Shown: piece after piece, positions 1 through 8,249 of the stretch
Position numbering within the stretch: the first letter of the stretch is position 1
Layout: each line of letters starts with the position of its first letter
Source of the DNA: CAYONZ01 sp964405465
GTDB taxonomy: Bacteria > Bdellovibrionota > Bdellovibrionia > Bdellovibrionales > JAMPXM01
Reading direction: 5' to 3'
DNA length: 64,000 nt
Assembly: GCA_964405465.1 (NCBI GenBank)
Contig: CAYONZ010000001.1
Coordinates: 139,120 to 203,119, forward strand
Notes under the pieces: model-generated
The model's database searches: none
What the model was told of the DNA's origin: nothing
The model's input: the letters and a program-made list of their open reading frames with translations, nothing else
Made by a program: the position numbers and the translations under genes

Positions 1-386
1 ACAAGAGCATTGTAAAGGGAGTGGAAGTTGAGGAAGTGTTTGTTCCTGGTTATATGGGTGAATTGAACCTGTTGCCGGGGCACGCTCCCCTTGTCACAAC
101 TTTGTCTACTGGCGTTTTAAGATATCGTTTGAAGGGTGAGTCTCGTCTTCAGCATGTTGCGGTTAGCTGGGGTTATTGCCAGGTAAATCCATTGGGAGTG
201 AACGTGCTCGCCGAAACTGCAGAAAAACCAGATGATATTGATGTTGAGCGGGCTAAGCTTGCGAAAAAATTGGCGCACGAGTACTTGGCAAAACTTGATT
301 CAAATCCAGAGGCATTTCCTAAGTATATTAGGAAAGCCGAGCGAGCAGAAGTTCGAATTTCTGTTGGAACTAATAACCAGAACTGA
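1..386 (+). CDS. atpC: ATP synthase F1 subunit epsilon (5' partial)
   Basis: This is the epsilon subunit of the F1 sector of ATP synthase, part of the central stalk, which couples rotation to catalysis and can inhibit ATP hydrolysis. The reading frame is open to the left edge (first full codon at base 3), so the N-terminus lies outside the window. The conserved stretch VPGYMGELNLLPGHAPLVTT identifies the N-terminal beta-sandwich domain. The region after about residue 75 is charged and helical, as expected for the C-terminal helical hairpin. The gene probably ends an atp operon lying to the left. Its last 17 bases overlap the convergent nagZ gene. Confidence 0.93.
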   Translation, partial: KSIVKGVEVEEVFVPGYMGELNLLPGHAPLVTTLSTGVLRYRLKGESRLQHVAVSWGYCQVNPLGVNVLAETAEKPDDIDVERAKLAKKLAHEYLAKLDSNPEAFPKYIRKAERAEVRISVGTNNQN

Positions 387-2112
387 TTGGGGCAAGACGG
401 TTTTCTGTTTCATTGGTGCCGCCTGTGTTTTCTGCGAGAGCGACATGCTTTGTTAAACCGTTGAGCAATCTGCCAATGTAAACTCCCAGTGCTGGGTGTT
501 TAAAATATATATTGATCGTAGCTCTTGTTGAGATTTCGGATTTGAAGATACCCTCTGATTCTGTGTTTACAAGCACGATTTTGTTGGGGACAAATTCCAT
601 CAAGGCTGAGGCAAACTGTGCGCTTTGAGACCCAGATACTAGCAAAACTAAATCAGCATCGCCAGAGGCATTCACGACCCTCTTTAACCGGTCTATTGAA
701 TTGGCACTCATGGAGTAGGTCACAATAGATTTATAGGTCGTGTTGGATAAACTAGACTGAAGCGCTTTCGAAAATCCATAAGATGCCGACACTATAATCA
801 GCTTTTTTGCTGACGGGTGAAAGTTTTCCTTTTTCAGCTTTGAAACATTCAGTTCAATTATTTTTTCTAAAGTCCGATCTGCAACATGCGAGTGGCTATA
901 GCTTTCGATGGTAGCCACAGTTCTTGAAATTTGGGGTTCTGGAAGATTTTGCACAAGGCGTTTTTTGGCCATTAGGATTCTAGTTATACTTTGATCGATT
1001 CTTTCCATTGAGATGGTTCGATTCTTAACAGCCTGAAAAACTGCTCGTACAGCTTCTCGCTGTGAGTGAGGATTCCATCCGATCATGCACAAATCGGCTC
1101 CGGCCAAAATTGCTTGAACAGCGCGTTCTCCAACACTTCCAAATTGGGAGGCTCCAGTCATTTCCAGGTCGTCGGTTATCACCATGCCATTGAAAGACAT
1201 TCGTTCGCGTAGCAAATTTGTTACAATTTTTCTTGAATAAGTCGCTGGGAAAATTGCATCAACTTTAGGAAATAGAACATGACCCAGCATTATTGCTGAG
1301 TATGGAAAATCACTGGAAAATTTTTGGTATGGAATCAGATCGCGTGCAAACAGGTCTCCAATTGAAATATTTCTTGTTGGAGTCATCAGATGACTGTCTT
1401 CCAAGGTGTCGCCGTGCCCCGGAAAATGTTTTGCTGTGGGAATTATATTTTGTTGGCTCAAACCCAAGGAATAGGCGGAGGAATGTGAAGCAACTAATGT
1501 GGGATTTGAACCGAATGTACGGGTACCGATGAATGAATGTTTCTCTGAAGGACTCAGGTCGAGAACCGGAGCAAGATTCATATTGAATCCCAAGGCAGAA
1601 AGAATTTTTCCTGCCTCAACTCCCGCCTGTTTTGTAAGCTCGAGGTCTTGGACAACACCAAGTGCCATTGCGCTGGGCAAAGGAACTTTCGTTTTTACTC
1701 GGATTACATTTCCGCCTTCATGATCAACTGCCACCAATAGTCTCTTTGATCCTGATTGAAGGGATTTGTACTGAGCCTCTTGAATCAATGTAGCTACTTG
1801 ACGTGCCGAAACAATATTACGTCCAAAAACAATGATTCCCCCAGGTCGAAGTGTGGCAATTGTTTTCGAGAGTGCCTCATTTGCTGTTGTTCCTCTGAAA
1901 CCAAAAATAAAAAGTTGACCAATTTTTTCTCGCAGGGACATGTTAAGCAGTTCGCCTTGAACTTGTTTGTAATCGTTAGTTTTAATTGGTGCCAACTGTA
2001 CTTGTGAAGAATTTAGAGCTGAGGCCGTGCGCGTGTCTAGAGTGACAAAAAGATAAATGAAGGCGATGTATATTGGCAAAATAGCGGGCCAATTTCTAAA
2101 GACAGTTACCAT
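370..2112 (-). CDS. nagZ: Glycoside hydrolase family 3 beta-N-acetylhexosaminidase (NagZ-like)
   Basis: Predicted to cleave terminal N-acetylglucosamine from muropeptides in peptidoglycan turnover. The family motif KHFPGHGDTLEDSH lies at residues 228-241, and VITDDLEMTG (311-320) carries the expected catalytic Asp. At 580 residues it is much longer than the cytosolic E. coli enzyme (about 340); the extra 200 C-terminal residues resemble the second domain of long GH3 enzymes. Residues 9-24 are hydrophobic, so the protein is probably secreted or membrane-anchored and acts in the periplasm; this is inference. It sits 68 bases downstream of mfd on the same strand and may share its transcript. Confidence 0.88.
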   Translation of the reverse strand: MVTVFRNWPAILPIYIAFIYLFVTLDTRTASALNSSQVQLAPIKTNDYKQVQGELLNMSLREKIGQLFIFGFRGTTANEALSKTIATLRPGGIIVFGRNIVSARQVATLIQEAQYKSLQSGSKRLLVAVDHEGGNVIRVKTKVPLPSAMALGVVQDLELTKQAGVEAGKILSALGFNMNLAPVLDLSPSEKHSFIGTRTFGSNPTLVASHSSAYSLGLSQQNIIPTAKHFPGHGDTLEDSHLMTPTRNISIGDLFARDLIPYQKFSSDFPYSAIMLGHVLFPKVDAIFPATYSRKIVTNLLRERMSFNGMVITDDLEMTGASQFGSVGERAVQAILAGADLCMIGWNPHSQREAVRAVFQAVKNRTISMERIDQSITRILMAKKRLVQNLPEPQISRTVATIESYSHSHVADRTLEKIIELNVSKLKKENFHPSAKKLIIVSASYGFSKALQSSLSNTTYKSIVTYSMSANSIDRLKRVVNASGDADLVLLVSGSQSAQFASALMEFVPNKIVLVNTESEGIFKSEISTRATINIYFKHPALGVYIGRLLNGLTKHVALAENTGGTNETENRLAPISSGY

Positions 2113-2180
2113 ATTGATAGTTTATCAACAGGCAGACAAATATGAAGAGAACCATACAAAAATATACTTAGGACTAGAAT

Positions 2181-5100
2181 CTAGCAGAATCTAAGTAGGT
2201 GTTGAAGTTCGTCAAAAATATTGGGCCAGGAAATTGTATTCATACGGATGAGTAGACGATTGTCTGGCGTAACTGAGAATTTTCTATTCAACATTTGCGC
2301 TAGTGAAACGACTTTTTCTGGAGGCAATGGAGTTTCCTGAGTAAATGCCAATGAAATCGCTTTAGGACCATGACTCAAGTCGCGTACTCCAAGTTTTTTA
2401 CATAGATATCGTATTAGCATAAGGCCCATAAGGTTCACCACGGCCTCTGGTGCTTTACCAAACTGGTCTTGCAATTCGTCTTCGATCTTATCCATGTCGT
2501 CAGGACTTGTTATGGTGCTCATCACTCTGTAATAGCCCAAACGCATTTTTACATCCGGAATATAGTCGTCTGGAATAAGCGCTGGGATTCGCACATTTAT
2601 TTCTGGCTCAATTTCATTTTTTACAGGTTCACCTTTTGCTTCTCGCAATGTTTCATCCAATAACTCTAGATACATTTCATATCCAACAGCATCAATTTGT
2701 CCGGATTGATCCTCTCCAAGAATACTACCAGCTCCTCGAAGCTCTAAGTCGTGATGAGCAATTCGAATTCCACTTCCTAGCGCAGTGTTTTCTTGAATTA
2801 CCTTGAGTCGCTCTTGTGCGTCCGATTCAAGACGTTTGTTTGGGGGAATCAAGAGATAGCAATAGGCTCGTTCTTTACTCCGCCCCACCCGACCTCTAAG
2901 CTGATATAGCTGACTCAGGCCAAACGTGTGTGCATTGTCGATGAACATTGTATTGGCCCTCGGATTGTCGATACCTGCCTCGATAATTGTTGTGCACACA
3001 AGAATATCAATCTCATGCTTAAAAAAAGCGACCATTACCTCTTCCAATTCGTGTTCTTCCATTTGGCCATGGCCAATTCGCAAGCGCGCTTCTGGCACAA
3101 TTTGCCTGAGCTCGTCTGCCAGCGCATGAATTGATTGAACCCGGTTATGTAAGAAAAAAACCTGACCTCCTCGTGAAATCTCAGATTGAATTCCTTTACG
3201 GATAGTTTCTTGATCAAACTTGCAAACAAATGTTCGCGTAGGCAGGCGATCAACAGGAGGAGTATTAATTATACTTAGATCACGAATTCCAAGTAGACTC
3301 ATGTTTAAAGTTCGCGGGATAGGTGTTGCCGAAAGGGTCAAAGAATCGATTGAGGTTCGCATTTTTTTTACTTTTTCTTTGTGAAGAACTCCAAACTTTT
3401 GTTCTTCATCGACAATTACAAGTCCAAGATTTTTAAACAAAATATCTTTACTAAGTAGACGGTGGGTTCCAATGATTATGTCAATTTTGCCTTCCTTCAA
3501 CTCCTGAATTGTCTTTTTTGCATCGGCCGGTGAGACAAATCTATTAAGAGCCTTGATCACAAATGGCCAGTTCCGAAATCTCATCTGGAACGTTTCTAAG
3601 TGTTGAAAACTGAGGACCGTGGTGGGCGCCAGAACTGCAACTTGTCGTCCTGCATGAGCGGCTTTAAAGGCTGCTCTCATAGCAACCTCAGTTTTTCCGA
3701 AACCAACGTCACCACAAACGAGTCGATCCATTGGTTGCTCTTTGACGAAGTCTTTTTCAATTTCTGCAATTGCCCTCAGTTGATCTGCAGTTTCATCATA
3801 TGGAAAGGAGAGCTCGAACTTATGAAAATCCTCATCGTCGTCTCGAATTGGCTCACGATGTGTTTCTTTTCTCTTGGCATAAAGAGAAAGAAGTTCAGAG
3901 GCAACGTCTCTCAATTGGTTTTTTACTTTTGCCTTTGTCTTTTGGAATTGATTTGTTCCTAGTTTATCGAGAACTCGAGAGGAGTTGGGGCCAGAAAATT
4001 TTTGAATCTGAGCAATACGGTATATTGGCAAATAAAGCCTGTCTGAATCTCGAAAGGTTAGCTGCAAAAACTCAGATTTCACCCCCTGGATGTCCATTAC
4101 CTTTAGGCCTTCGTAGGTTGCCACTCCGTGCTGAGTATGAACAACAAGATCCCCTGGGTTAATGTCGCCGAAAGTGACGGTTTCTACTCTGTCGAGAAGC
4201 GTTCCTTTGTTAGAAACCTCTCTCCTGCGTTTTTTGGATCCAAAAAAGTCTTCGTCCCTAAGGAAAATAATACTATCGGCGCTTAACCGAACACTCTCGC
4301 CAATTGTCCGTGGAATAAGGTGTGCAAATATTTTGGAAGTCTTCTGTTCTTCTAGCCATTCCAGCCAAGAAAATTCGCTTTCGCTTACCACTTTTGTTGA
4401 AAGACCTTCTTTCTCAAAGAGAACTTGAAGTCTTTGGGCCTGAGTCTGGGTTCCACATGCAACAAAAATTTGGTGATGAGCATTTTTCCAAGTTATCAGT
4501 TTTTTAAATGCTTCTTTGTACGAAAGATCACTCTGGTCAGACTTGGTTGGTAGAAAAACAGATACAGTTGAGTATTCGTTTCTTTTATCGCTTTCCTCTG
4601 GGCCACTCCCCGACTGTACTGATGCAAAATCAATTATTTCGAGATTTGAAAAACTCAAGCGCTTCTCGAGAAGATTTAAATTTAGTTCTTCAAAAGAAAC
4701 ATAGAGGTCGCTTGGGTTTGGACAAATGGAGTGCGCATTCGCCTCACCAAACTGTCTTTTTTGCTCTTCTAGAAAAAGTTCTGCCTCTTTTGCAACCTCG
4801 ATCGGATTCACAACCAACATTCTAAAGGGAACACCAAAGTGTTGCAGAGGTTGTTCAGGGGTTGGATAAAAATTGTTTAAAAGAAAATCAACTCCTGGAA
4901 AATATTGCCCATGAATCATGGACTGTACAATCGAATCTCGCTCGCCGGAATCCACTGGCCTTCCGGAAGTTGATTTTTTAAATGACTCAATTGCTTGAAA
5001 TTTGGAATCGTCCGAATAGATAATTTCACGGCTTGGAAGTACAGTAAGGGTTGCCACCTGTTCTATAGATCTTTGAGTGTTCTGATCGAACAATCTAAGT

Positions 5101-5726
5101 GACTCGACATTGTCGCCAAAAAGATCAATTCGAATTGGGTGATCGTGAGCTGGAGAAAAAATATCAATAATACCGCCACGCACCGCAAAGGTTCCGACAT
5201 CTTCAACAAGCGGTACAGATTGGTAACCCCAATTTGCGAGTGTTTGAACAAACTTTTCCGGAATTATATCGCCCGGGTGGATCTTTAATGTGTGCGCAGA
5301 TAGTACACTCCGAGGAATACACTTTTGCATCAGTGCGGAGGGGGTTGCTATAAATATATGCCTATACGGATTTTCATTTATAGTTGCAAGCCATCGAATT
5401 CTCTTTGCAATGCCTTTGTGATTTGGATAGAGCCCAGAAAATGGCGAGACATCGAAGGAATCGATTGACGAAAACTGGATATCGCTCTCAAAAAAATCGA
5501 GATGTGCTTCTAAAGACTCCACATCTTTTTTTGTTGGGAGCAATATAAGCAGAGGCTGTGCCCACAAGTGAGGTGATTCACTTTGCGAAAGAAGTGACGC
5601 AAGTGCAAGCGCGGAGTCTGTTCCTGAAATGTGAGTTTCGCTTTGCCCAAACTCAAGAATTCCCTCAACAATTTTTTCTAAGTTTGCGGCCAGTAAATTT
5701 CCAAGCATTGTGACTTCCATCATCAA
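2181..5726 (-). CDS. mfd: Transcription-repair coupling factor Mfd
   Basis: Mfd displaces RNA polymerase stalled at DNA lesions and recruits UvrA. The full domain order is visible: a UvrB-like N-terminal region; the CarD-like RNA-polymerase-interacting domain around residues 520-585 (GDLVVHTQHGVATYEGL); a superfamily 2 translocase with Walker A CGDVGFGKTE near residue 670 and the Mfd-type DEEQ box (VDEEQKFG); the helicase C-terminal lobe (RGRVGRSKERAYCYL); and the C-terminal regulatory domain. The length of 1181 fits the family. The start is uncertain: Met1-3 or Met7 (base 5708) are both possible. It is transcribed divergently from nuoA, with nagZ downstream. Confidence 0.96.
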   Translation of the reverse strand: MMMEVTMLGNLLAANLEKIVEGILEFGQSETHISGTDSALALASLLSQSESPHLWAQPLLILLPTKKDVESLEAHLDFFESDIQFSSIDSFDVSPFSGLYPNHKGIAKRIRWLATINENPYRHIFIATPSALMQKCIPRSVLSAHTLKIHPGDIIPEKFVQTLANWGYQSVPLVEDVGTFAVRGGIIDIFSPAHDHPIRIDLFGDNVESLRLFDQNTQRSIEQVATLTVLPSREIIYSDDSKFQAIESFKKSTSGRPVDSGERDSIVQSMIHGQYFPGVDFLLNNFYPTPEQPLQHFGVPFRMLVVNPIEVAKEAELFLEEQKRQFGEANAHSICPNPSDLYVSFEELNLNLLEKRLSFSNLEIIDFASVQSGSGPEESDKRNEYSTVSVFLPTKSDQSDLSYKEAFKKLITWKNAHHQIFVACGTQTQAQRLQVLFEKEGLSTKVVSESEFSWLEWLEEQKTSKIFAHLIPRTIGESVRLSADSIIFLRDEDFFGSKKRRREVSNKGTLLDRVETVTFGDINPGDLVVHTQHGVATYEGLKVMDIQGVKSEFLQLTFRDSDRLYLPIYRIAQIQKFSGPNSSRVLDKLGTNQFQKTKAKVKNQLRDVASELLSLYAKRKETHREPIRDDDEDFHKFELSFPYDETADQLRAIAEIEKDFVKEQPMDRLVCGDVGFGKTEVAMRAAFKAAHAGRQVAVLAPTTVLSFQHLETFQMRFRNWPFVIKALNRFVSPADAKKTIQELKEGKIDIIIGTHRLLSKDILFKNLGLVIVDEEQKFGVLHKEKVKKMRTSIDSLTLSATPIPRTLNMSLLGIRDLSIINTPPVDRLPTRTFVCKFDQETIRKGIQSEISRGGQVFFLHNRVQSIHALADELRQIVPEARLRIGHGQMEEHELEEVMVAFFKHEIDILVCTTIIEAGIDNPRANTMFIDNAHTFGLSQLYQLRGRVGRSKERAYCYLLIPPNKRLESDAQERLKVIQENTALGSGIRIAHHDLELRGAGSILGEDQSGQIDAVGYEMYLELLDETLREAKGEPVKNEIEPEINVRIPALIPDDYIPDVKMRLGYYRVMSTITSPDDMDKIEDELQDQFGKAPEAVVNLMGLMLIRYLCKKLGVRDLSHGPKAISLAFTQETPLPPEKVVSLAQMLNRKFSVTPDNRLLIRMNTISWPNIFDELQHLLRFC

Positions 5727-5790
5727 CGAGTTCTTATGGGCGTATATACGCTACGCATCACGCATTCAAGAACTATCTATGCCTTATTGC

Positions 5791-5819
5791 TTGGAATAAT
5801 CTCATCGCGTCGGTATATA
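5791..5819 (+). promoter_or_regulatory. Candidate sigma-70 promoter of the nuo operon
   Basis: TTGGAA at 5791-5796 and TATATA at 5814-5819 are separated by 17 bases, a good housekeeping-promoter arrangement. It lies 55 bases upstream of the nuoA start, in the spacer between mfd and nuoA. This is a prediction from sequence only. Confidence 0.45.
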
Positions 5820-5873
5820 TTAGATCATATCGATCTCATTATTTAAACGACACCTTTGAATCGCGGAGGATTG

Positions 5874-6245
5874 ATGGCCAGCGTGTTGCCCGTAATTGTG
5901 CTCGCCCTAATGGTACTGGCATTTGGGTGTGTAATATTATTTTTAGCTTCTCTTCTCGGACCAAAGCGAACCCATTCTGCAGTAAAAGATATGCCTTACG
6001 AATGCGGAATTCCTGGACAGGAAACGAAAGAGACTAAAATTTCGGTTAAATTTTATCTGACTGCAATCTTGTTTATTTTGTTCGATATCGAAATCATTTT
6101 TATGTATCCATGGGCCGTGACTTATCTTGATTTTTTGAAACAAGGTGCTGGGTTATATATTTTGGGTGTCATGGGAGTCTTTATTTTGCTTTTCGTGGCG
6201 GGCTTGTTTTGGGAAGTTAAGTCAAAAGCGCTGGAGTGGGACTAA
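5874..6245 (+). CDS. nuoA: NADH-quinone oxidoreductase subunit A
   Basis: NuoA is a small membrane subunit of respiratory complex I, at the junction with the peripheral arm. The protein has three predicted membrane helices and the family signature DMPYECGIPG followed by FYLTAILFILFDIEIIFMYP with its conserved acidic residues. I chose the ATG at 5874, preceded by GGAGGA at 5865-5870, over the in-frame TTG at 5856. It is the first gene of a tight membrane-subunit operon; its TAA overlaps the ATG of nuoH. About 123 residues, the usual family length. Confidence 0.95.
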   Translation: MASVLPVIVLALMVLAFGCVILFLASLLGPKRTHSAVKDMPYECGIPGQETKETKISVKFYLTAILFILFDIEIIFMYPWAVTYLDFLKQGAGLYILGVMGVFILLFVAGLFWEVKSKALEWD

Positions 6246-7387
6246 TGGGTTCAACAGGAATAGAGATCGGATTCAATTTACTTAAAATGTTTGTGATATT
6301 TTTTATGATGATTCAAGCCGTACCCATTTTGGTATGGCTCGAGCGGCGGGGTTCGGCGTTTATTCAAAATCGCTTTGGTCCCAATCGCGTGGGTCCGCTG
6401 GGTCTGATTCAGCTTTTGGCTGATGCCGTAAAGTTTTTGTGGAAGGAAGAATTTTTGCCGAAAGAGGGTGTGGCGCTGCTTTATTATGGAGCGCCGATTG
6501 TTGCCCTGATTCCAGGTGCACTGGCCTTTGGTTCAATTCCATTAGGACCCGATATTCATTGGGGAAGCTATATCTACAAACTTCAAAGTTTTGAGATTAA
6601 TGTTGGAATTGTCTTTGTGATGGGTGTTTCCTCTCTTGGGGCATATTCACTTTTGATGGCCGGCTATGGTTCTTCAAACAAATATTCATTGATGGGTGCA
6701 CTTCGAGCGAGCGCTCAAATGATTAGTTATGAGCTTGCGCTCGGGCTCTCGCTGGTTGGTATTTTGTTAACATACGGGACATTTGATTTTAAAGAAATCG
6801 TAAATCAACAGCAGGGACCTTTGCATTTCATGTTTTTAGGTAAAGAGATGGTGGCGGAAAAACTTCCCGCCATTTTGTCGTGGCTTCCTAACTGGGGAAT
6901 ATTTTTTAACCCAGTGGGAATGATTCTTTTTGCTGTTTGTGCTTTTGCTGAGTCAAATAGACTTCCTTTCGATTTGCCAGAAGCAGAGGGCGAGCTTGTC
7001 GCTGGGTTCCACACAGAATACGGTGGTTTCAAAATGCTCATGTTCTACATCGGAGAATATGGGCATATGATTGTTGCCTCGGCACTGATTGCTACCTTTT
7101 ACCTTGGCGGTTATGGATTTCCTGGGGTAACCGGTGAAAGCATGTCGAAGTTTATGTCACACGTTACAGGTGACGCTGACTGGTTGAGCTTATTGGTTGC
7201 AATTGGGTTTCATGTCATTCTTTTGGCAAAGATAGCTTTGCTCTTGTGGATATTCATTTGGGTGCGGTGGACTTTGCCGAGGTTTCGTTATGATCAATTG
7301 ATGGATCTTGGTTGGAAAACAATGTTGCCTTGGGCTCTTGGTAATACTGTATTTACGGCCATTTGGATTTTTTTAATGCATAGGTAG
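6245..7387 (+). CDS. nuoH: NADH-quinone oxidoreductase subunit H
   Basis: NuoH is the membrane subunit that forms the quinone-entry chamber of complex I. Diagnostic segments are RFGPNRVGPLGLIQLLADAV near residue 40 and FAESNRLPFDLPEAEGELVA in the acidic loop near residues 235-255, followed by GFHTEYGG. Eight or more hydrophobic helices are evident over 380 residues. The ATG at 6245 overlaps the nuoA stop codon (TAATG), suggesting translational coupling; an in-frame GTG at 6236 is less likely. In many operons nuoI sits between nuoH and nuoJ; here it is absent. Confidence 0.97.
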   Translation: MGSTGIEIGFNLLKMFVIFFMMIQAVPILVWLERRGSAFIQNRFGPNRVGPLGLIQLLADAVKFLWKEEFLPKEGVALLYYGAPIVALIPGALAFGSIPLGPDIHWGSYIYKLQSFEINVGIVFVMGVSSLGAYSLLMAGYGSSNKYSLMGALRASAQMISYELALGLSLVGILLTYGTFDFKEIVNQQQGPLHFMFLGKEMVAEKLPAILSWLPNWGIFFNPVGMILFAVCAFAESNRLPFDLPEAEGELVAGFHTEYGGFKMLMFYIGEYGHMIVASALIATFYLGGYGFPGVTGESMSKFMSHVTGDADWLSLLVAIGFHVILLAKIALLLWIFIWVRWTLPRFRYDQLMDLGWKTMLPWALGNTVFTAIWIFLMHR

Positions 7388-7393
7388 GTCAAG

Positions 7394-7927
7394 ATGTTGA
7401 TGCTTTCTGATTATGTGTTTTATTTTTTGGGTCTGTTCACATTTATATGTGCAGCAGGAGTTGTAACCACACAAAACCCAATCTACTCCGCCTTTTATTT
7501 GGTTTTGTCGATGGTGGGAATATCTGGCCTATTTGTTACTTTGGACGCAACTTTTGTGGCGGGTGTTCAGCTTATTGTTTATGCCGGAGCCGTACTGGTG
7601 TTGTTTGTGATGGTACTGATGTTGTTCGATCTAAAACATGAACTGCCAACATATTCTAAGGGTATGTTGTCTGGCTTCTTTAAGTTGGTCAGTGCGGGCG
7701 TTTTATTGGGACTGTTGGCTGGTTCTGTTTACATGTCATCGGAGTTGATTCTTGGCGCACCTCCAGCTGAAAAGATTGTGGGTGTGGATAACACAAAAGC
7801 GCTTGGTCATCTTTTGTTTACAAAGTATCTATTTGCGTTTGAGCTTATCGGAGCATTGTTGTTGATTATTGCGATCGGAGCCGTTGCGCTGTCTCGAATA
7901 TCAGGAGGTACACATGCAGATACTTGA
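7394..7927 (+). CDS. nuoJ: NADH-quinone oxidoreductase subunit J
   Basis: NuoJ is a five-helix membrane subunit of complex I. The segment GVQLIVYAGAVLVLFVMVLM (around residues 56-75) carries the characteristic pi-bulge helix. The 177-residue length is typical. It begins six bases after nuoH, and its 3' end overlaps the start of nuoK by 14 bases, consistent with a translationally coupled operon. A second ATG two codons downstream (7400) is an alternative start. Confidence 0.95.
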   Translation: MLMLSDYVFYFLGLFTFICAAGVVTTQNPIYSAFYLVLSMVGISGLFVTLDATFVAGVQLIVYAGAVLVLFVMVLMLFDLKHELPTYSKGMLSGFFKLVSAGVLLGLLAGSVYMSSELILGAPPAEKIVGVDNTKALGHLLFTKYLFAFELIGALLLIIAIGAVALSRISGGTHADT

Positions 7928-8240
7928 TGGGGCCCTGCGCGTCGGTTTAAATCATTATCTTTTTTTATCGGCATTGCTGTTTGTCATTGGCATGTTGGGT
8001 GTATTGTTTCGGCGAAATGTAATTGTTATTTTAATGTCGATAGAGATCATGCTAAACGCGGTTAATCTTTCTTTTATAGCGTTTAGCAGATACAGCCAGC
8101 AAATCGACGGCCAGGTAATGGTATTTTTTGTCATGACAATTGCGGCTGCGGAGGCTGCTGTCGGATTGGCTCTTGCCGTTACAATATTTAAAAAGTTTAA
8201 AGAAGTTAACATTCGATTCTTCGAACACCTCAAGGGCTAA
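7914..8240 (+). CDS. nuoK: NADH-quinone oxidoreductase subunit K
   Basis: NuoK is a three-helix antiporter-like subunit of the complex I proton path. The protein (108 residues from ATG 7914) shows the conserved SIEIMLNAVNLSF segment with its membrane-buried Glu and AAAEAAVGLALAVTIF with the second Glu. I chose the ATG at 7914 because AGGAGG lies just upstream (about 7902-7907); earlier in-frame starts would extend far into nuoJ. It overlaps nuoJ by 14 bases, and nuoL starts nine bases after its stop. Confidence 0.95.
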   Translation: MQILDGALRVGLNHYLFLSALLFVIGMLGVLFRRNVIVILMSIEIMLNAVNLSFIAFSRYSQQIDGQVMVFFVMTIAAAEAAVGLALAVTIFKKFKEVNIRFFEHLKG

Positions 8241-8249
8241 GGAAAAAGT